From the NCBI GenBank assembly GCA_963576565.1, contig OY755048.1, positions 11,075,984-11,139,983 on the forward strand: DNA of 64,000 nt, written 5' to 3'. The notes beneath the pieces were generated by a model. That model did no database searches. It was not told where the DNA came from and saw nothing but the letters and a program-made list of their open reading frames with translations. Positions 47,945-58,489 of this stretch are shown piece by piece (within the stretch, counting starts at the first letter, position 1; every line of letters starts with the position of its first letter). The position numbers and the translations under genes were made by a program. Source of the stretch: Aspidapion aeneum (Eukaryota > Arthropoda > Insecta > Coleoptera > Brentidae).

Positions 47945-50900
47945 GTGATGCCTTTTATGGAATTTTCTAAGGACAGTTTTCCCAATATTTCTCAGTTAAA
48001 ATTAGCTGATCCGTACTTTAATAAACAGTCTTCAATTGGCATTTTATTGGGAAATGACGTTTACCCATATCTTTTACAAGATGGCAGGATAGAAAATGGC
48101 CCTCAGCAACCCGTTTATATCAATACTTCCTTAGGATGGACTGTAGCTGGAAAATATAATTTTTATTGCAACCCTTTAAAAACAATTTCTAACACGTTTC
48201 TGACTACCTATCCTAGTTTTGATGTTTTAAATAACACTTTACAAAAGTTCTGGCAGACAGAAGAAGTACCGGAAGTCCTAGTTAAATCTAAAGATGATGA
48301 GTACTGCGAAAATTATTTTTTGAACACTACCTACCGAACCGACGCGGGAAGGTACGTTGTTTCTTTGCCTTTCAAGGAAACTGCTCCAGATTTTGGAGAT
48401 ACCTATAATGTTGCGTTACGTAGATACTTGTCTTTAGAAAAAAGATTTACTCAAAATACTGAATTTTATATTTCTTATTGTAGTGTTATGCAGGATTACA
48501 TAGATAGTAAACATATGCAACTGGTTTCAAAACCTAACCTGTCTGAAATACAAAATTATTTTTATATCAGTCATCATGCTGTTTTTAAAAAAGATTCCAC
48601 TTCAACCCCCATTAGGGTGGTTTACGATGCAAATAACCATGCAACAAATAAAATTTCATTGAACCAATCTTTACACACTGGACCTAAACTTCAGAGGGAC
48701 CTAGTTAATATATTGCTTAACTTTAGATTACACAAATATGCGTTTACTTGCGATTTAAAACAAATGTTCCGAAATATTCTTATAAACCCTAAAGATCGGG
48801 ACTATCAAAGAATATTATGGCGTTTTTCTCCCAATGAACTCCTTTCTCATTACCAATTAAATACTGTGTCATTTGGAGTTGTGTGTAGCCCATTCTTGGC
48901 CATAAGAACTTTAATCAAACTTGCTGACGATTACGCTGACCTACCTCTAGCGTCAGAAATACTAAAAACATCAACTTATGTAGATGACGTCACAGGGACT
49001 AGCAACAACCCCCTGGATTTAATTTCTATAAAAAATCAGCTGACTGATCTTTTGGCCAGGGGTGGGTTTGAGGCTCGAAAGTGGGCAAGCAATTGTACAG
49101 AACTATTACAAGACCTACCAAAAGACCACGTAGCCCTTGACATATCATTTGATAAAGAGGACTCTACTACCCTTAAAATATTGGGTTTGAAATGGGACCC
49201 GAGGCGGGATGTATTTTTTTACACCTTTTCAGTCGAATATTCTGACTGTACTAAACGTACTTTACTCAGTAATTGTGCTAGAATATTTGATGTTTGCGGG
49301 TTTCTCACCCCTCTTACAATTTTCATAAAATTGCTTATTCAGTCTTTATGGCTCGCAGGGGTGGATTGGGACGAAAAACCGCCAGGTGAAATTATCTCTA
49401 AGTGGGAAAAATTTAAATCAGAATTGCAACTGTTAAATACTTTAAAAATACCACGTGAAATCATAAGCATCGATTCTAATTCACATCAAATCATTGGGTT
49501 TTGCGACGCCTCTGAGCGCGCTTACTGCGCTGTCATTTATATTCGTACATTACTGCCTGATAATTCTTATAAAACATTTCTTGTTTGTGGTAAATCTAAA
49601 GTTAGCCCTTTGAAAACATTAAGCTTAGTTCGATTAGAACTTTTAGGCGCAGTCTTACTAAGTAAATTAATGCATTTTACTTTAAATACATATGCCCACA
49701 AACTACAATTTATTGATATTTTTGCATTTACTGATAGCGCCGTAGTTTTGCGCTGGATTAAACGTTCACCCCATCAATGGCAAACTTTTGTGAGTAACAG
49801 GGTGTCGTACATACAGGAACGACTACCCCCTGAAGCATGGCATCACGTTCCCTCAGGGATGAACCCTGCGGACTGTGGTAGTCGAGGGATGTTTGTTTCT
49901 GAACTCACAAATTTTACACTTTGGTGGGAGGGGCCTGCTTTTTTACTTGAACATCAGGATTGCTGGACATTCTCTAAAGTTACAATACCAGATAATATTA
50001 ATTTGGAAAGAAAAAAAACGATACTTTCCACACTCGTGTTGAAAAATACAATTGATATTGACTTTCTTTTTGAAAAATACAGCTCGATCAATAAAATCAA
50101 ACGAATTGCGGCATACTTTCTAAAAGCTTATAATTTATTTAAGAATGTGAAATGCCGTATTACTTTAAAAAAATTTCCTTACTTAACGTTAAGAGAATTA
50201 GACGACGCTCTACTTTTTATTATAAAATACGTCCAGAATATATATTTTTCCTCTGAAATTACATTATTACAAAACAAAAGGCCAGTTCCAAAATATTTAC
50301 AAAAATTACAACCATTTATTGATGTTCAAGGGTACCTGCGTGTTGGTGGAAGGTTGTGTCATTCTAATACGTTACATTACGATAGTAAATTTCCTTTGCT
50401 TTTACCATCCAATGCTAAATTTACAAAGATGCTCATTCAAGATTTTCATGTATCATACTTACATTGTGGTATACAAACTACTCAGCACTTACTGTTTCAA
50501 AGATTCTGGGTGATATCGGCTAAACGAATAATTCGAAGTGTAATTCACCAATGCAATACTTGTTGGAAGGTCAATCCTAAGCCCTATCTACCTCCAATGG
50601 GCAACCTTCCGCGCTTCAGGGTATCAGAATTCCCTAAAGCTTTTACTAATGCTGGTCTAGATCTCTGCGGACCCTTTAGTATTACTATTGGACGCCTAAG
50701 GGGTGCAAAAGTACACAAGGCATACATTTGCTTATTTATTTGTACAAGTACAAAGTGCTTACATCTTGAGCTGCTATCGGATCTCACCTCAGAGGCTATG
50801 TTGGCTGGTCTCCGCAGATTGATTGCCAGGCGTGGGCGGGTTCTAAATTTACATTCTGACTGTGGATCGAATTTTTTGGGCAGTAATAAGTACTTGAGGG

Positions 50901-51724
50901 AGATATTTGAGGGATGTGCGAAAACCGAGGCTATTTCTTGGCACTTTAACCCTCCTGCCGCGCCACATATGGGCGGCATCTGGGAAGCTAATATTAAGTC
51001 GGTTGAAACTCATTTAGTCAAGATAATTGGATCCCAAGTACTGACCTACGAAGAGCTCAATACCGTTATTATTCAAATTGAGGCCGTCCTCAACTCGAGA
51101 CCGCTTTGTCCGATAAGCGCCGATCCTTCAGATCTAGTAGCTCTAACGCCAGGTCATTTTTTAACATTGCAACCTCTTAGCGTTTTACCTGACCCTGATT
51201 ATACAGGGACGCTTACAAATCGCCTAACGAGATGGCAACTTTTACAGCGCATGCATCGCGATTTTTGGAATCGCTGGCACCGGGAGTACCTTCACACTCT
51301 TCAACAGTGGGCTAAGTGGCACAATCCAATCAGTGAAGTGTTACCAGGTACCATGGTTGTCCTAAAAGACGATAATATAAAACCATTGGATTGGCCCTTA
51401 GGTCGAATTTTGGAAGTTATTCCTGGTAGCGACATGGTTCCCCGAGTTGCTATAGTGAAGACAGCCAAAGGTAATTTCAAAAGGCCTTTGGTTAAATTAT
51501 GTCCTCTTCCTTCACAATATTTTTTTTTTCCTATGAAAACCCTAGTGTTTTCATGGGCGCGGGTATGGTTTGTCCCGTACCACTTTTTTTACATAAATAC
51601 ACTTAGTTTTAATTTAATATGTTTTAAGCTTTATAAAATTATCAATATTTTTATAGTCTTAAAGTGCATTCAAAATTCGCGATTTTATACGTCAAAATGC
51701 AGCTATTGCATAATTATTACTTAA
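47945..51724 (+). CDS. BEL/Pao 2 pol: RT, RNase H, integrase in one frame
   Basis: A 1,259-codon frame with no internal stop, entered by frameshift from protease rather than by its own start. The first ATG is incidental. Order: linker GRYVVSLPF (about residue 140), RT with PIRVVYDAN, TGPKLQRD and catalytic YVDDVTG (residue 345), RNase H-like region (GFCDASERAYCAV near 517; AFTDSAVVLRWI; GMNPADCGSRGM), integrase zinc region (HVSYLHCGIQ to CNTC, about 835-871) and catalytic D906 (LDLCGPF), D972 (HSDCGSN) and E1014 (WEANIKS). The family ending KLCPLP lies near 51505; the rest to 51724 reads into the 3' LTR and is probably not native. All catalytic landmarks are present. Confidence 0.9.
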   Translation: MMPFMEFSKDSFPNISQLKLADPYFNKQSSIGILLGNDVYPYLLQDGRIENGPQQPVYINTSLGWTVAGKYNFYCNPLKTISNTFLTTYPSFDVLNNTLQKFWQTEEVPEVLVKSKDDEYCENYFLNTTYRTDAGRYVVSLPFKETAPDFGDTYNVALRRYLSLEKRFTQNTEFYISYCSVMQDYIDSKHMQLVSKPNLSEIQNYFYISHHAVFKKDSTSTPIRVVYDANNHATNKISLNQSLHTGPKLQRDLVNILLNFRLHKYAFTCDLKQMFRNILINPKDRDYQRILWRFSPNELLSHYQLNTVSFGVVCSPFLAIRTLIKLADDYADLPLASEILKTSTYVDDVTGTSNNPLDLISIKNQLTDLLARGGFEARKWASNCTELLQDLPKDHVALDISFDKEDSTTLKILGLKWDPRRDVFFYTFSVEYSDCTKRTLLSNCARIFDVCGFLTPLTIFIKLLIQSLWLAGVDWDEKPPGEIISKWEKFKSELQLLNTLKIPREIISIDSNSHQIIGFCDASERAYCAVIYIRTLLPDNSYKTFLVCGKSKVSPLKTLSLVRLELLGAVLLSKLMHFTLNTYAHKLQFIDIFAFTDSAVVLRWIKRSPHQWQTFVSNRVSYIQERLPPEAWHHVPSGMNPADCGSRGMFVSELTNFTLWWEGPAFLLEHQDCWTFSKVTIPDNINLERKKTILSTLVLKNTIDIDFLFEKYSSINKIKRIAAYFLKAYNLFKNVKCRITLKKFPYLTLRELDDALLFIIKYVQNIYFSSEITLLQNKRPVPKYLQKLQPFIDVQGYLRVGGRLCHSNTLHYDSKFPLLLPSNAKFTKMLIQDFHVSYLHCGIQTTQHLLFQRFWVISAKRIIRSVIHQCNTCWKVNPKPYLPPMGNLPRFRVSEFPKAFTNAGLDLCGPFSITIGRLRGAKVHKAYICLFICTSTKCLHLELLSDLTSEAMLAGLRRLIARRGRVLNLHSDCGSNFLGSNKYLREIFEGCAKTEAISWHFNPPAAPHMGGIWEANIKSVETHLVKIIGSQVLTYEELNTVIIQIEAVLNSRPLCPISADPSDLVALTPGHFLTLQPLSVLPDPDYTGTLTNRLTRWQLLQRMHRDFWNRWHREYLHTLQQWAKWHNPISEVLPGTMVVLKDDNIKPLDWPLGRILEVIPGSDMVPRVAIVKTAKGNFKRPLVKLCPLPSQYFFFPMKTLVFSWARVWFVPYHFFYINTLSFNLICFKLYKIINIFIVLKCIQNSRFYTSKCSYCIIIT

Positions 51725-52203
51725 TTCAATTTGTCTTTCTTCCTTTTTCCGCCCTTGCAATCCTTACCATATTATCCATATTTACTACCCTTGTACCCAA
51801 CCTTGATCGCGAGTGCATCGAGTTAATGCCATGGTGGGAGGAAGAAACGACGCTGACCAGCTGCGAGCGACACGCGGAAGCAACGCCTCAGACAGACCGA
51901 TCGTTTTCGCCTTGCTGTCAATAATATACGATATTCTTACGATTACTAAGATACATATAAAACGGGAAATATCCACGTGCTACGCGAGTTTCCTTCTACA
52001 AATCCATGTTCCACCAGTGAAACCAGGGTAAGTTGAATTAACTTTCCTTTTTACCTAATTTATATGCGATATTTTTACCAAGAAAGAGTCAAGGTTGTAC
52101 AGAATCCGAGAATCCAGCTGTTCTGGTGAAACCTATGAAATTATAGTTCATGCACATAGTTCTGGTTAGACTAGTATAAAACTATTTTAACTAGAATTAT
52201 ACA
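51566..52203 (+). repeat. 3' LTR of BEL/Pao element 2
   Basis: 638 bp; carries nine bases absent from the left LTR near 51941 (ATTACTAAG region). It is followed directly by CCATG and the resumed LINE. Confidence 0.92.
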
Positions 52204-52687
52204 CCATGTTTTGGCATTTTCTCTTCCATACTTTAAGGACTTGTTCCAAGTATATCTTAAAGAGCGTAGGCGAGATACAGCAACCTTGTTTAAGACCTTT
52301 ATGTACTTGAAAGCCTTTGGTTAGTTTTGCTTTTATTTTAACTTTTGCCTTACTATTGCGGTATAACTCTTTGATGGCCTTAATTAGTTGTACGCTTATG
52401 TTTGTGTTTTCCAACGCTTTCTAAAGTAGATTTAGTGGTATACTATCATATGCCTTCTGCAAATCGACGTAAAGCAGATGCAGCTCTTGTCCGTATGCCA
52501 TTTTCTTTTCAATAACTTGGGTTATACAAAAGAGATGATCTGAAGTCAATCTACCCGCCCTGAAACCAGCTTGTTCCTCTGCCTCCATGTCTTTATATTC
52601 GCTCTCCACTTTATTTCTTATTATTTTACCGTATATTCTGCTTAGCGTACTAGTCACTGATATACCTCTATAATTGTCACATATATC

Positions 52688-53178
52688 TTGGAAAATATCC
52701 TGGGAAAGGACCCTATACAGGTGCTAACTCTCCGGGTCGGAGAGTACCTGGAATCTACGGAGGGCAGGGGTCGATTCATTTCCCCTGATAGACATCTGAC
52801 GAGGTCTACCCGTACCCCGTACAAAAATATATCATATAACTTTTTTTTTAATTTAAAATCCACTTAACTAGGCTCAAATTATAATATGTTATTATGGGTT
52901 GTAACATTTACTATCTTATCTTTACTAACAGTCAATTTTAAAGTCATTTTCTTTGAAAATTAATAAGGGATTCAAAGTTTTTCGTTTCGCAAATGAAATA
53001 TTTAGAAAAAAGTCTTATTTATTTTAGAAATTTATTGTCGTTTGGGTAATACCTATTATGATGTCTGGTATTCAATTTTGTACTGAAAATGGGTCAATTT
53101 TTAAAATGTAGTACTTGCGCACTGAATGAACATTTTTCGTACTGAATTCAGTACAATTGTACTGAAACGGCAACACTG
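52688..53178. other. Right part of the hAT element and LINE junction stretch
   Basis: 52688-52820 is GC-richer with the hairpin ACTCTCCGGGTCGGAGAGT (52727-52745) and a GGGGTACGGGTAGACC-type run on the minus strand. From about 52850 the sequence is hAT interior with TACTGAA motifs near its end. No gene. Confidence 0.4.
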
Positions 53179-53540
53179 TTTCTCTCATATATTTTTCCGT
53201 GGGTAGTTTGAAAGCTTAACCTCACGGGGGTCCAAGATCTAATGGACACCTAATAAGTGTTGACAGTTAACTGTTTTGTCCTTATGGGACTCCTCAGAAC
53301 ACTGCTTGGTTAATGTGACAATTCTTGCGAAGTTAATTAGACGTTTTTGTCTCTAATCCTAGGTAAATAGTGAGAAAACTATCGCAAGAAGCGCTATCTA
53401 CCGAGATACGAGAGAAATAAAAAACAAAAGCAGGCGAAAAACCACTATACATATCTTTTCATTGATCGATATCTTGGACCCCCGTGAGGTTAAGCTTTCA
53501 AGCTACCCACAGAAAAATATATGAGAGAAACAAAAACTTC

Positions 53541-55552
53541 AAAAAGCACCGATTTGTAAAATGGTGTGCTTGTTGTGAAAAAAACACTCTTTTAAAACGA
53601 CGTTCAAACAGGCGTTATTTAGTTACTTTTAGGGTATCAGACCCTATAAGGTCCGTACTGCGAAAAGAAAAATATTAAGCTATTTAAAAAATTGACAGTG
53701 ACCATACGATAGGGTCTTATATTATTGTGATTTTTTGGGATGCCAACTAAGGCTCTGCTAGGCTCCCGTCCTTTAACAGTTTGAGCATGAATTGACAGCG
53801 TCAAAAAGCAACGGCAACGCACGATTGAAGCAATAAATAATCGGTAAGCCTGCATATCATATCAGCATCATTAATATAATTATCCGTGCACACCTCACTA
53901 TTGAAATCAAATTGCGCTTGTATAAGACAAAAGCTGGTTTGCTTTGTACTAACGCGAGTACGGTCATTATTTTTGACAGATTATATTTTGTCATCAAACG
54001 TTCTTTTATATCTTGTCATTAATATTTCATATATGCCGGATGATTGGGACCATCTATAGATGGTATTTGGATTCATAACAGTGGCAAATATAATATTTTA
54101 TTCATTAGGGTTTTTTATTAGGCAGATTCTGACCCTAATTTTATACGTGACAAATCTGATTCACATTCTACTTCTTTAATCATTTCAGTTTTATTTTTAT
54201 TTGATACTGACTTGTTGCCAGATAGCAAAAGGTATCTTAAAGATGCAAGCGCGGATCTGGGCCAAAATCTAAGGGAAATATGTATTAGTCGACGGAAACA
54301 CTATTTATGTAATAATTTTTCTTTTCTAGGGGAAGTAATTATGCGGTTGTCCCGATATTTCTTAAGTGAAAATCCATATATTTTTTTGTCTAGGGGAGGG
54401 GGGTAATTGCCACGTTACCATCCCTCAAATCCATGATTGTTGAGATGTCTTATTTATATCGTATGTCTGACCCTCTTATATTTATATTTTGTCTTATTAT
54501 AGGTATGATAGTTTCAAGACATCTCAAAGATATCTTTATTATATGTCTGAGGATATTCCTTGTTGGAAAACCAACCAGAAACAACCCACCACTTTCATTT
54601 TCAAAAATCATTGCTAGTGAAGGTGGTATGCATTGCGCCTTTAGCTTGTTTGTACATATTTTATTCATGTGTGTCTTTTTTATTCTCAATTCGCTCTACT
54701 TATTTGTTTTGAAGTGTCTTTTTTAAACGTTATTTTATTGTCTATAAATGGCAAAGCACAGCTTAAGCTATGCTTAAGTTTAATAATTCATAAAAGAGAC
54801 TTAACTTTCAACGACTGTATAGCGTGCATGGAAAATGATTTTAATACGAAAATGAATTTTAAAACAACATTTATTAGCTTCCCCACTAATGCACATAGTA
54901 AATAAAGTACTTAGTAAAGACTTCATTTATTGGTAACACATTATAAAAAAAACAAACAAGTGGTTTGGCAAGAAGCAGGGCTTTCGGCTACATAGTTAAA
55001 TTAACTAGCGGATTTAAAGGGGTGCAAGGAAAATATAAATATATAATGGTTGATCAACCATTAAAAATAAATATAATAATAAACAAATTCGTAGTTCCGG
55101 CCTGTTAAATGTTTAAATTACTTTAAATAATGCTTATCAACTCAATATTATACTAGTAGATAACGTAGTTAATGATTTCGACTTCGTTTTTCAATGTCTC
55201 TTCTACTTATGATTGACTTACTATGATGATAGAACGTAATGGTAATTTTATTATTATATGTGTCCACAGAAAACCCACTGATACCCACTGATTCTATTAG
55301 TTGTAAAAACAATTTATCGCTTTTTATGCAACCCTAATGGCATGGTACGCACTTTATTAATAACATATTTATTCATTGCATGCAACTCAGGGAAAACTAC
55401 ATAGTTAAATATAAAACTATGACTTTTTCCTTTAAATATCTCAACAATTTTAATTTGTGGAGAGGGAAGCACCAGATAACTTCACACAGTTTGCAAAATA
55501 TTGTATAATGTTACCCTAATATGTTTCGATCAATAATCATGATCACCTTCAG
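53541..55552. other. No gene recognised
   Basis: Short unrelated frames (for example 54433-54726) show no motifs. 54240-54420 contains AAATCTAAGGG and CTAGGGGAGGGGGGTAATTG, matching the interior of YV copy 3 (20835-20990), so a fragment of that family is present. Confidence 0.4.
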
Positions 55553-55560
55553 AAGGAACC

Positions 55561-55836
55561 CAAGGGCGGATCCAGAGGTGCTTCTCGGGGGGGGGGGGGG
55601 CACTTTAGGTGACTGTTGGTAAAAAACGGTATATATTTTTTTCAGCAGCATTTTATTGAATTAGTCAGTGGTTGTAATTTCGATGATAATAACAATAGAC
55701 ACTTTCATGTGCCGCAGGCAAAAATGTTGATTTTTTATTAGCAAAAACATTACTTTTTACTCATTTTTGTATATTAAAAAAAATTTCGGGGGGGGGGGCA
55801 AGTGCCCCTAGTGCCCCCCCCCTGGATCCGCCACTG
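55561..55836. mobile_element. 276-bp hAT-type MITE with poly-G tracts
   Basis: The ends CAAGGGCGGATCCAGAGG and (inverted) CAGTGGCGGATCCAGGGG; flanking octamers AAGGAACC (55553) and AGGGAACC (55837) are a near-match target duplication. G runs of 14 and 10 lie just inside the two ends. CAGTGGCGGATCCAG is a widely seen hAT-type terminus (general knowledge). A decayed relative of one end lies near 59455-59510. Confidence 0.75.
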
Positions 55837-55843
55837 AGGGAAC

Positions 55844-56125
55844 CATGGGCGTAGTCAGGGTGGGGCACTTGCCCCACCCTGGCTTGTCACCTGCCCCATC
55901 CTGGCTTTAGCTCATTTAGTAATACGAGAATTAAAGGGGAGCTAGCTATACAATTTAAAATGCGAAAATAGAATGCCAATACAAACTTTTTTTTACATAG
56001 ATATACATTAAGTTTAAGTTATTCAGTTAATTAAAACAGCATTTATACTATTTTTCAATAAATATTTGATTGTACATTTTTTGCTTTTCTGCCCCACCCT
56101 GACCGAGAGCCTGACTACGCCCATG
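55844..56125. mobile_element. 282-bp hAT-type MITE abutting the previous one
   Basis: The ends CATGGGCGTAGTCAGG and its exact inverse are flanked by the perfect 8-bp duplication GAGGGAAC (55836-55843, 56126-56133). Subterminal GGTGGGGCACTTGCCCCACC is palindromic. The duplication overlaps the end of the neighbouring MITE, so this one inserted later. Confidence 0.85.
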
Positions 56126-56133
56126 GAGGGAAC

Positions 56134-56539
56134 TAAAAACAAATTAAGAAACAAAACAGAATATAAAGCCTATAAAACCGTTAAAATATAGTGTTTCCAA
56201 AACAATACTTACATAAGTTAATTTTTTGATGATTAAAAACAAAATCAAAATCACATAAATATTTTAAAACCTAGGACTAGACTTAACAAACAAATACATA
56301 TCACGTAGCACTATTTTTCACGCAAAAATAATTTTTAAATAAATTTTCGAAAATAGTTGCAAAATTAGGTTATGTTGTGATAGAAAAGGGATTCTAATGT
56401 TCACTAAAAACGGTGGAATGTTAAAGAGAGACAGAATTCTAATTCTCTCGTAAATGAGACAACTAAGAATTTTTATTGTTGTGGAGTACCATTGGAGTAG
56501 AAAGACAAAACGAAAAAACACCAAAAAGAGGAAAATTAG
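56134..56539. other. No gene recognised
   Basis: AT-rich spacer between the MITE pair and the Penelope relic. The 68-residue minus frame at 56318-56524 has no motif. Confidence 0.4.
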
Positions 56540-57330
56540 GGAACGATATTTTTATAGTTTTAGTTTTCTAAATTTGTTGAATATTTTGGCGGCCTCTATG
56601 AAATGTTCATTTGGAAGTTGGGTATTTAATGTAGTAGAGCTGCTATTAACTAGTGATCTTCCAATTTAAATTTTTTTCAAAATATCCAACTTTTTGCCTT
56701 TTGGAGACAAATGAAGGAATTTTCTTCTTCTGGAAAACGAGTGTCTTTCAACTCTTTAATGTGTACCAAAAATGGAGTCATTGTTAAAGATGTCTTTTTG
56801 TGACCTTAGATGTTCGTTTAGACCTGTTTCACAAGAGCGACCAGTTTGTCCAATGTATTCTGCTGGGAAATCTTTACAGTTGACAGAATACACTCATACA
56901 TTTTTGTCTGGTGGTTTTGGAGGTTTTTAACTCGGGAAAACAATGTTTTTAGGGTAACATATGATTTGAACGCGATTTTTATGTATGTGTCAATACTTTT
57001 TAAAATTCTTGAGATATTAACAGATAAATTTCTTAGAAAAATCATTGAAGAATAAATTGGTTGTATTTGATTAGAGTTTATTATTGAAGTTTGCTTTGGG
57101 GTTGTTTGAGTTAAGTTTTGCTGAGGTAGTGAATTATTTAGCATTTTTCTTTTTTGTTAAATGGTTGTTCCACGAAATAGCCACTTCTCAAAACCGTTCG
57201 AAATGGGAATTTGAAAAATTATTGGTTTTTCTTTGATTCAAGTGAACCCTCTGAAACTGCAAAAACATCATCTACATACCTAATCTATATTCCTAATTAT
57301 CGATCTTTTTTTATTTAAACAGCAAGTTTT
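56540..57330 (-). pseudogene. Penelope-like element, RT end plus GIY-YIG, degraded
   Basis: On the minus strand, RYVDDVFAVSEG (about 57285-57250) is a reverse transcriptase catalytic box. After a degraded stretch comes the linker SVNISRILKSIDTYIKIAFK and TLKTLFSRVKN (57030-56920). After a one-base shift comes the GIY-YIG nuclease VNCKDFPAEYIGQTGRSCET and NEHLRSQKDIF, then a stop. The C-terminal part PNEHFIEAAKIFNKFRKLKL ends near 56547. This is a different Penelope lineage from the one at 6.6-7.3 kb. The 108-residue minus frame usually visible here (56818-57144) follows the linker but leaves the nuclease frame. Confidence 0.8.
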
Positions 57331-57728
57331 CTTCAACAATTTTGGCCATCTTTATGATTTACATACGTATTTTTAACTGCAACAATGTAAAATAGACAAA
57401 TTGTAAAGACATTTACATAACAATCTTTTCCATTATGTCTAGCAATTATTACCAATTTTTATTGCTTTCATTTTGCCTGTTCTTTATTTTTTTACTGGAC
57501 CCCATCAATTAGTAGATAATAAATCTTTTTTATTGCTCTTTGGAGAACATTTCGTTTGTCCTCACACACAAAAAAAAACCACTTGATTACAAAACGGTTT
57601 TCTGTCACCCTATATTTTTGTGATATCTTGTTTCTTAATTTGTAGCAGTAGTCATCTTTTTATTGTTATGTTTCTTTATTCCTACGTTCTTATATGTAGC
57701 ATGTTTCAAGTTAGTACGTAGTACACAT
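57331..57728. other. No gene recognised
   Basis: AT-rich; may be further upstream Penelope sequence too decayed to read. Confidence 0.35.
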
Positions 57729-58192
57729 TAAGCCTTTTTCCTCGCAGTAACTACAAGTTACCAGGTAACCTGGTTACTCGTTTTCTGTTTTTCTTCGCTG
57801 AGTAACACTAACTATGACGTCACGAGTAACCACACAGTGTAACCAGCCTAGCAGACGTGGTTGCTGAAATATTTAAAGGTTAAGATCGTTTTTTTTATTA
57901 ACAACGAATTATGTTTGGTAACGGTAGACATCCCTTGAAGTTGGTACTAATCAATTTAAAACTGGTGCAAATCCATGGCCCGTGATACGTTTTTTGAATC
58001 GGGGTGGGCATGCATTGGTGGAAACAATGAATTATTTTCTGCATTTCGGAAATTGCTGGTAAAAACAAAAAATTGGAAATGTCATCCACAGCTGACTGTC
58101 TCACGTCATACAGGGGTTGCTCCGACTAACCGTGACGTCTTTCGAGTAACTTAAATGAGTGACTAGTAACCTCGAGGAAAAAGGCTTATTGG
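57729..58192. mobile_element. ~460-bp terminal-inverted-repeat element, GTAAC motifs
   Basis: The ends AAGCCTTTTTCCTCG and its inverse CGAGGAAAAAGGCTT (58174-58188) face each other. The left flank is TTAA-like and the right TTAT, so the duplication is uncertain. The subterminal zones repeat GTAAC/GTTAC many times, including the near-palindrome CCAGGTAACCTGG (57759). No coding capacity. Confidence 0.65.
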
Positions 58193-58489
58193 AATCACTT
58201 ATAAAAGTTTACGAGATTACTCCCTCTTGGATACTATTTTTTTTAAAACAGCTACCGAAGTCATGGCTGCTCTTTTAGGGCGCATGGCTGCAATCTTAAT
58301 TCAAAAATATTTTTTTATTTAATTATTTGCTTTTCTCAGCTCCGACACTAGCTCTGACCGCCTGCCGACACGATTAGGTACCAATCGATCAGTCCGTAGC
58401 CGCTCGGCTTTCTCGGGACCGAAGCCATCTCGCGGGCCGCGTTACGATGGAAACGGGGTGGGAGCGGAGAGGATGCGTACCGGTTCGGT

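Larger units (their letters stand above)
44925..52203 (+). mobile_element. BEL/Pao LTR retrotransposon 2, full length
   Basis: A 7,279-bp element with LTRs of 629 and 638 bp (TGGTTTGTCCCG to AATTATACA) and the 5-bp target duplication CCATG (44920-44924, 52204-52208). The 9-bp length difference is one indel near 45299/51941; about six substitutions also differ. Internal order is gag, protease, RT, RNase H, integrase. pol is a long intact frame while gag-protease is broken. A polypurine-like GGGCGCGGGTA lies just before the right LTR. Confidence 0.94.
44102..52687 (-). pseudogene. RTE-like LINE, split by BEL/Pao element 2
   Basis: Read on the minus strand, the 5' part is 52687-52204 and the 3' part 44924-44102. 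RT blocks are NNYRGISV, AEEQAGFRAGRLTSDHL, LLYVDLQKAYDSIP, a stop near 52420, GLKQGCCISPTLFKIY, then beyond the BEL insertion FADDQIVVAQ (44861-44890 region) and the thumb. A frameshift near 44475 leads to the C terminus WYGHVQRMNDERLPK, GRRKRGRPRRSW, ending at 44127. The 3' tail is (AT)n. CCATG is duplicated on both sides of the BEL element. The 5' junction near 52688 abuts a GC-richer 130-bp stretch that may be its 5' UTR joined by an internal deletion. Confidence 0.86.
43916..53178. mobile_element. hAT-type element split by LINE and BEL insertions
   Basis: The ends are CAGTGTTGCCG and its exact inverse, flanked by the 8-bp duplication TTTCTCTC (43908-43915, 53179-53186). Its own sequence is only 43916-44101 and about 52688-53178, roughly 680 bp, without transposase. 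Subterminal TACTGAA/TTCAGTA motifs occur at both ends (43955-43990 and 53080-53165). The TTTCTCTC site occurs once in related X sequence. Confidence 0.83.
43838..53540. mobile_element. Fold-back element X, copy 2 (outermost layer of a nest)
   Basis: X segments are 43838-43915 and 53187-53540. Markers are TACCCGTGAATTTAAAAATC (43850), TCACGGGGGTCCAAGAT and its inverse at 53470-53490, and the spacer run TATCTACCGAGATACGAGAG. Compared with 8308-9070 the element is continuous once the hAT insertion (43916-53178) and one target copy are removed. Confidence 0.75.

Noticed and set aside
54433..54726. 97-residue hydrophobic frame as a membrane protein
   Set aside because: T-rich sequence gives Phe/Leu/Ile-rich frames by chance, and the opposite strand is open too. 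No start context or domain.
56846..57055. 69-residue plus-strand frame
   Set aside because: It is the complement of the Penelope-like coding sequence on the minus strand.
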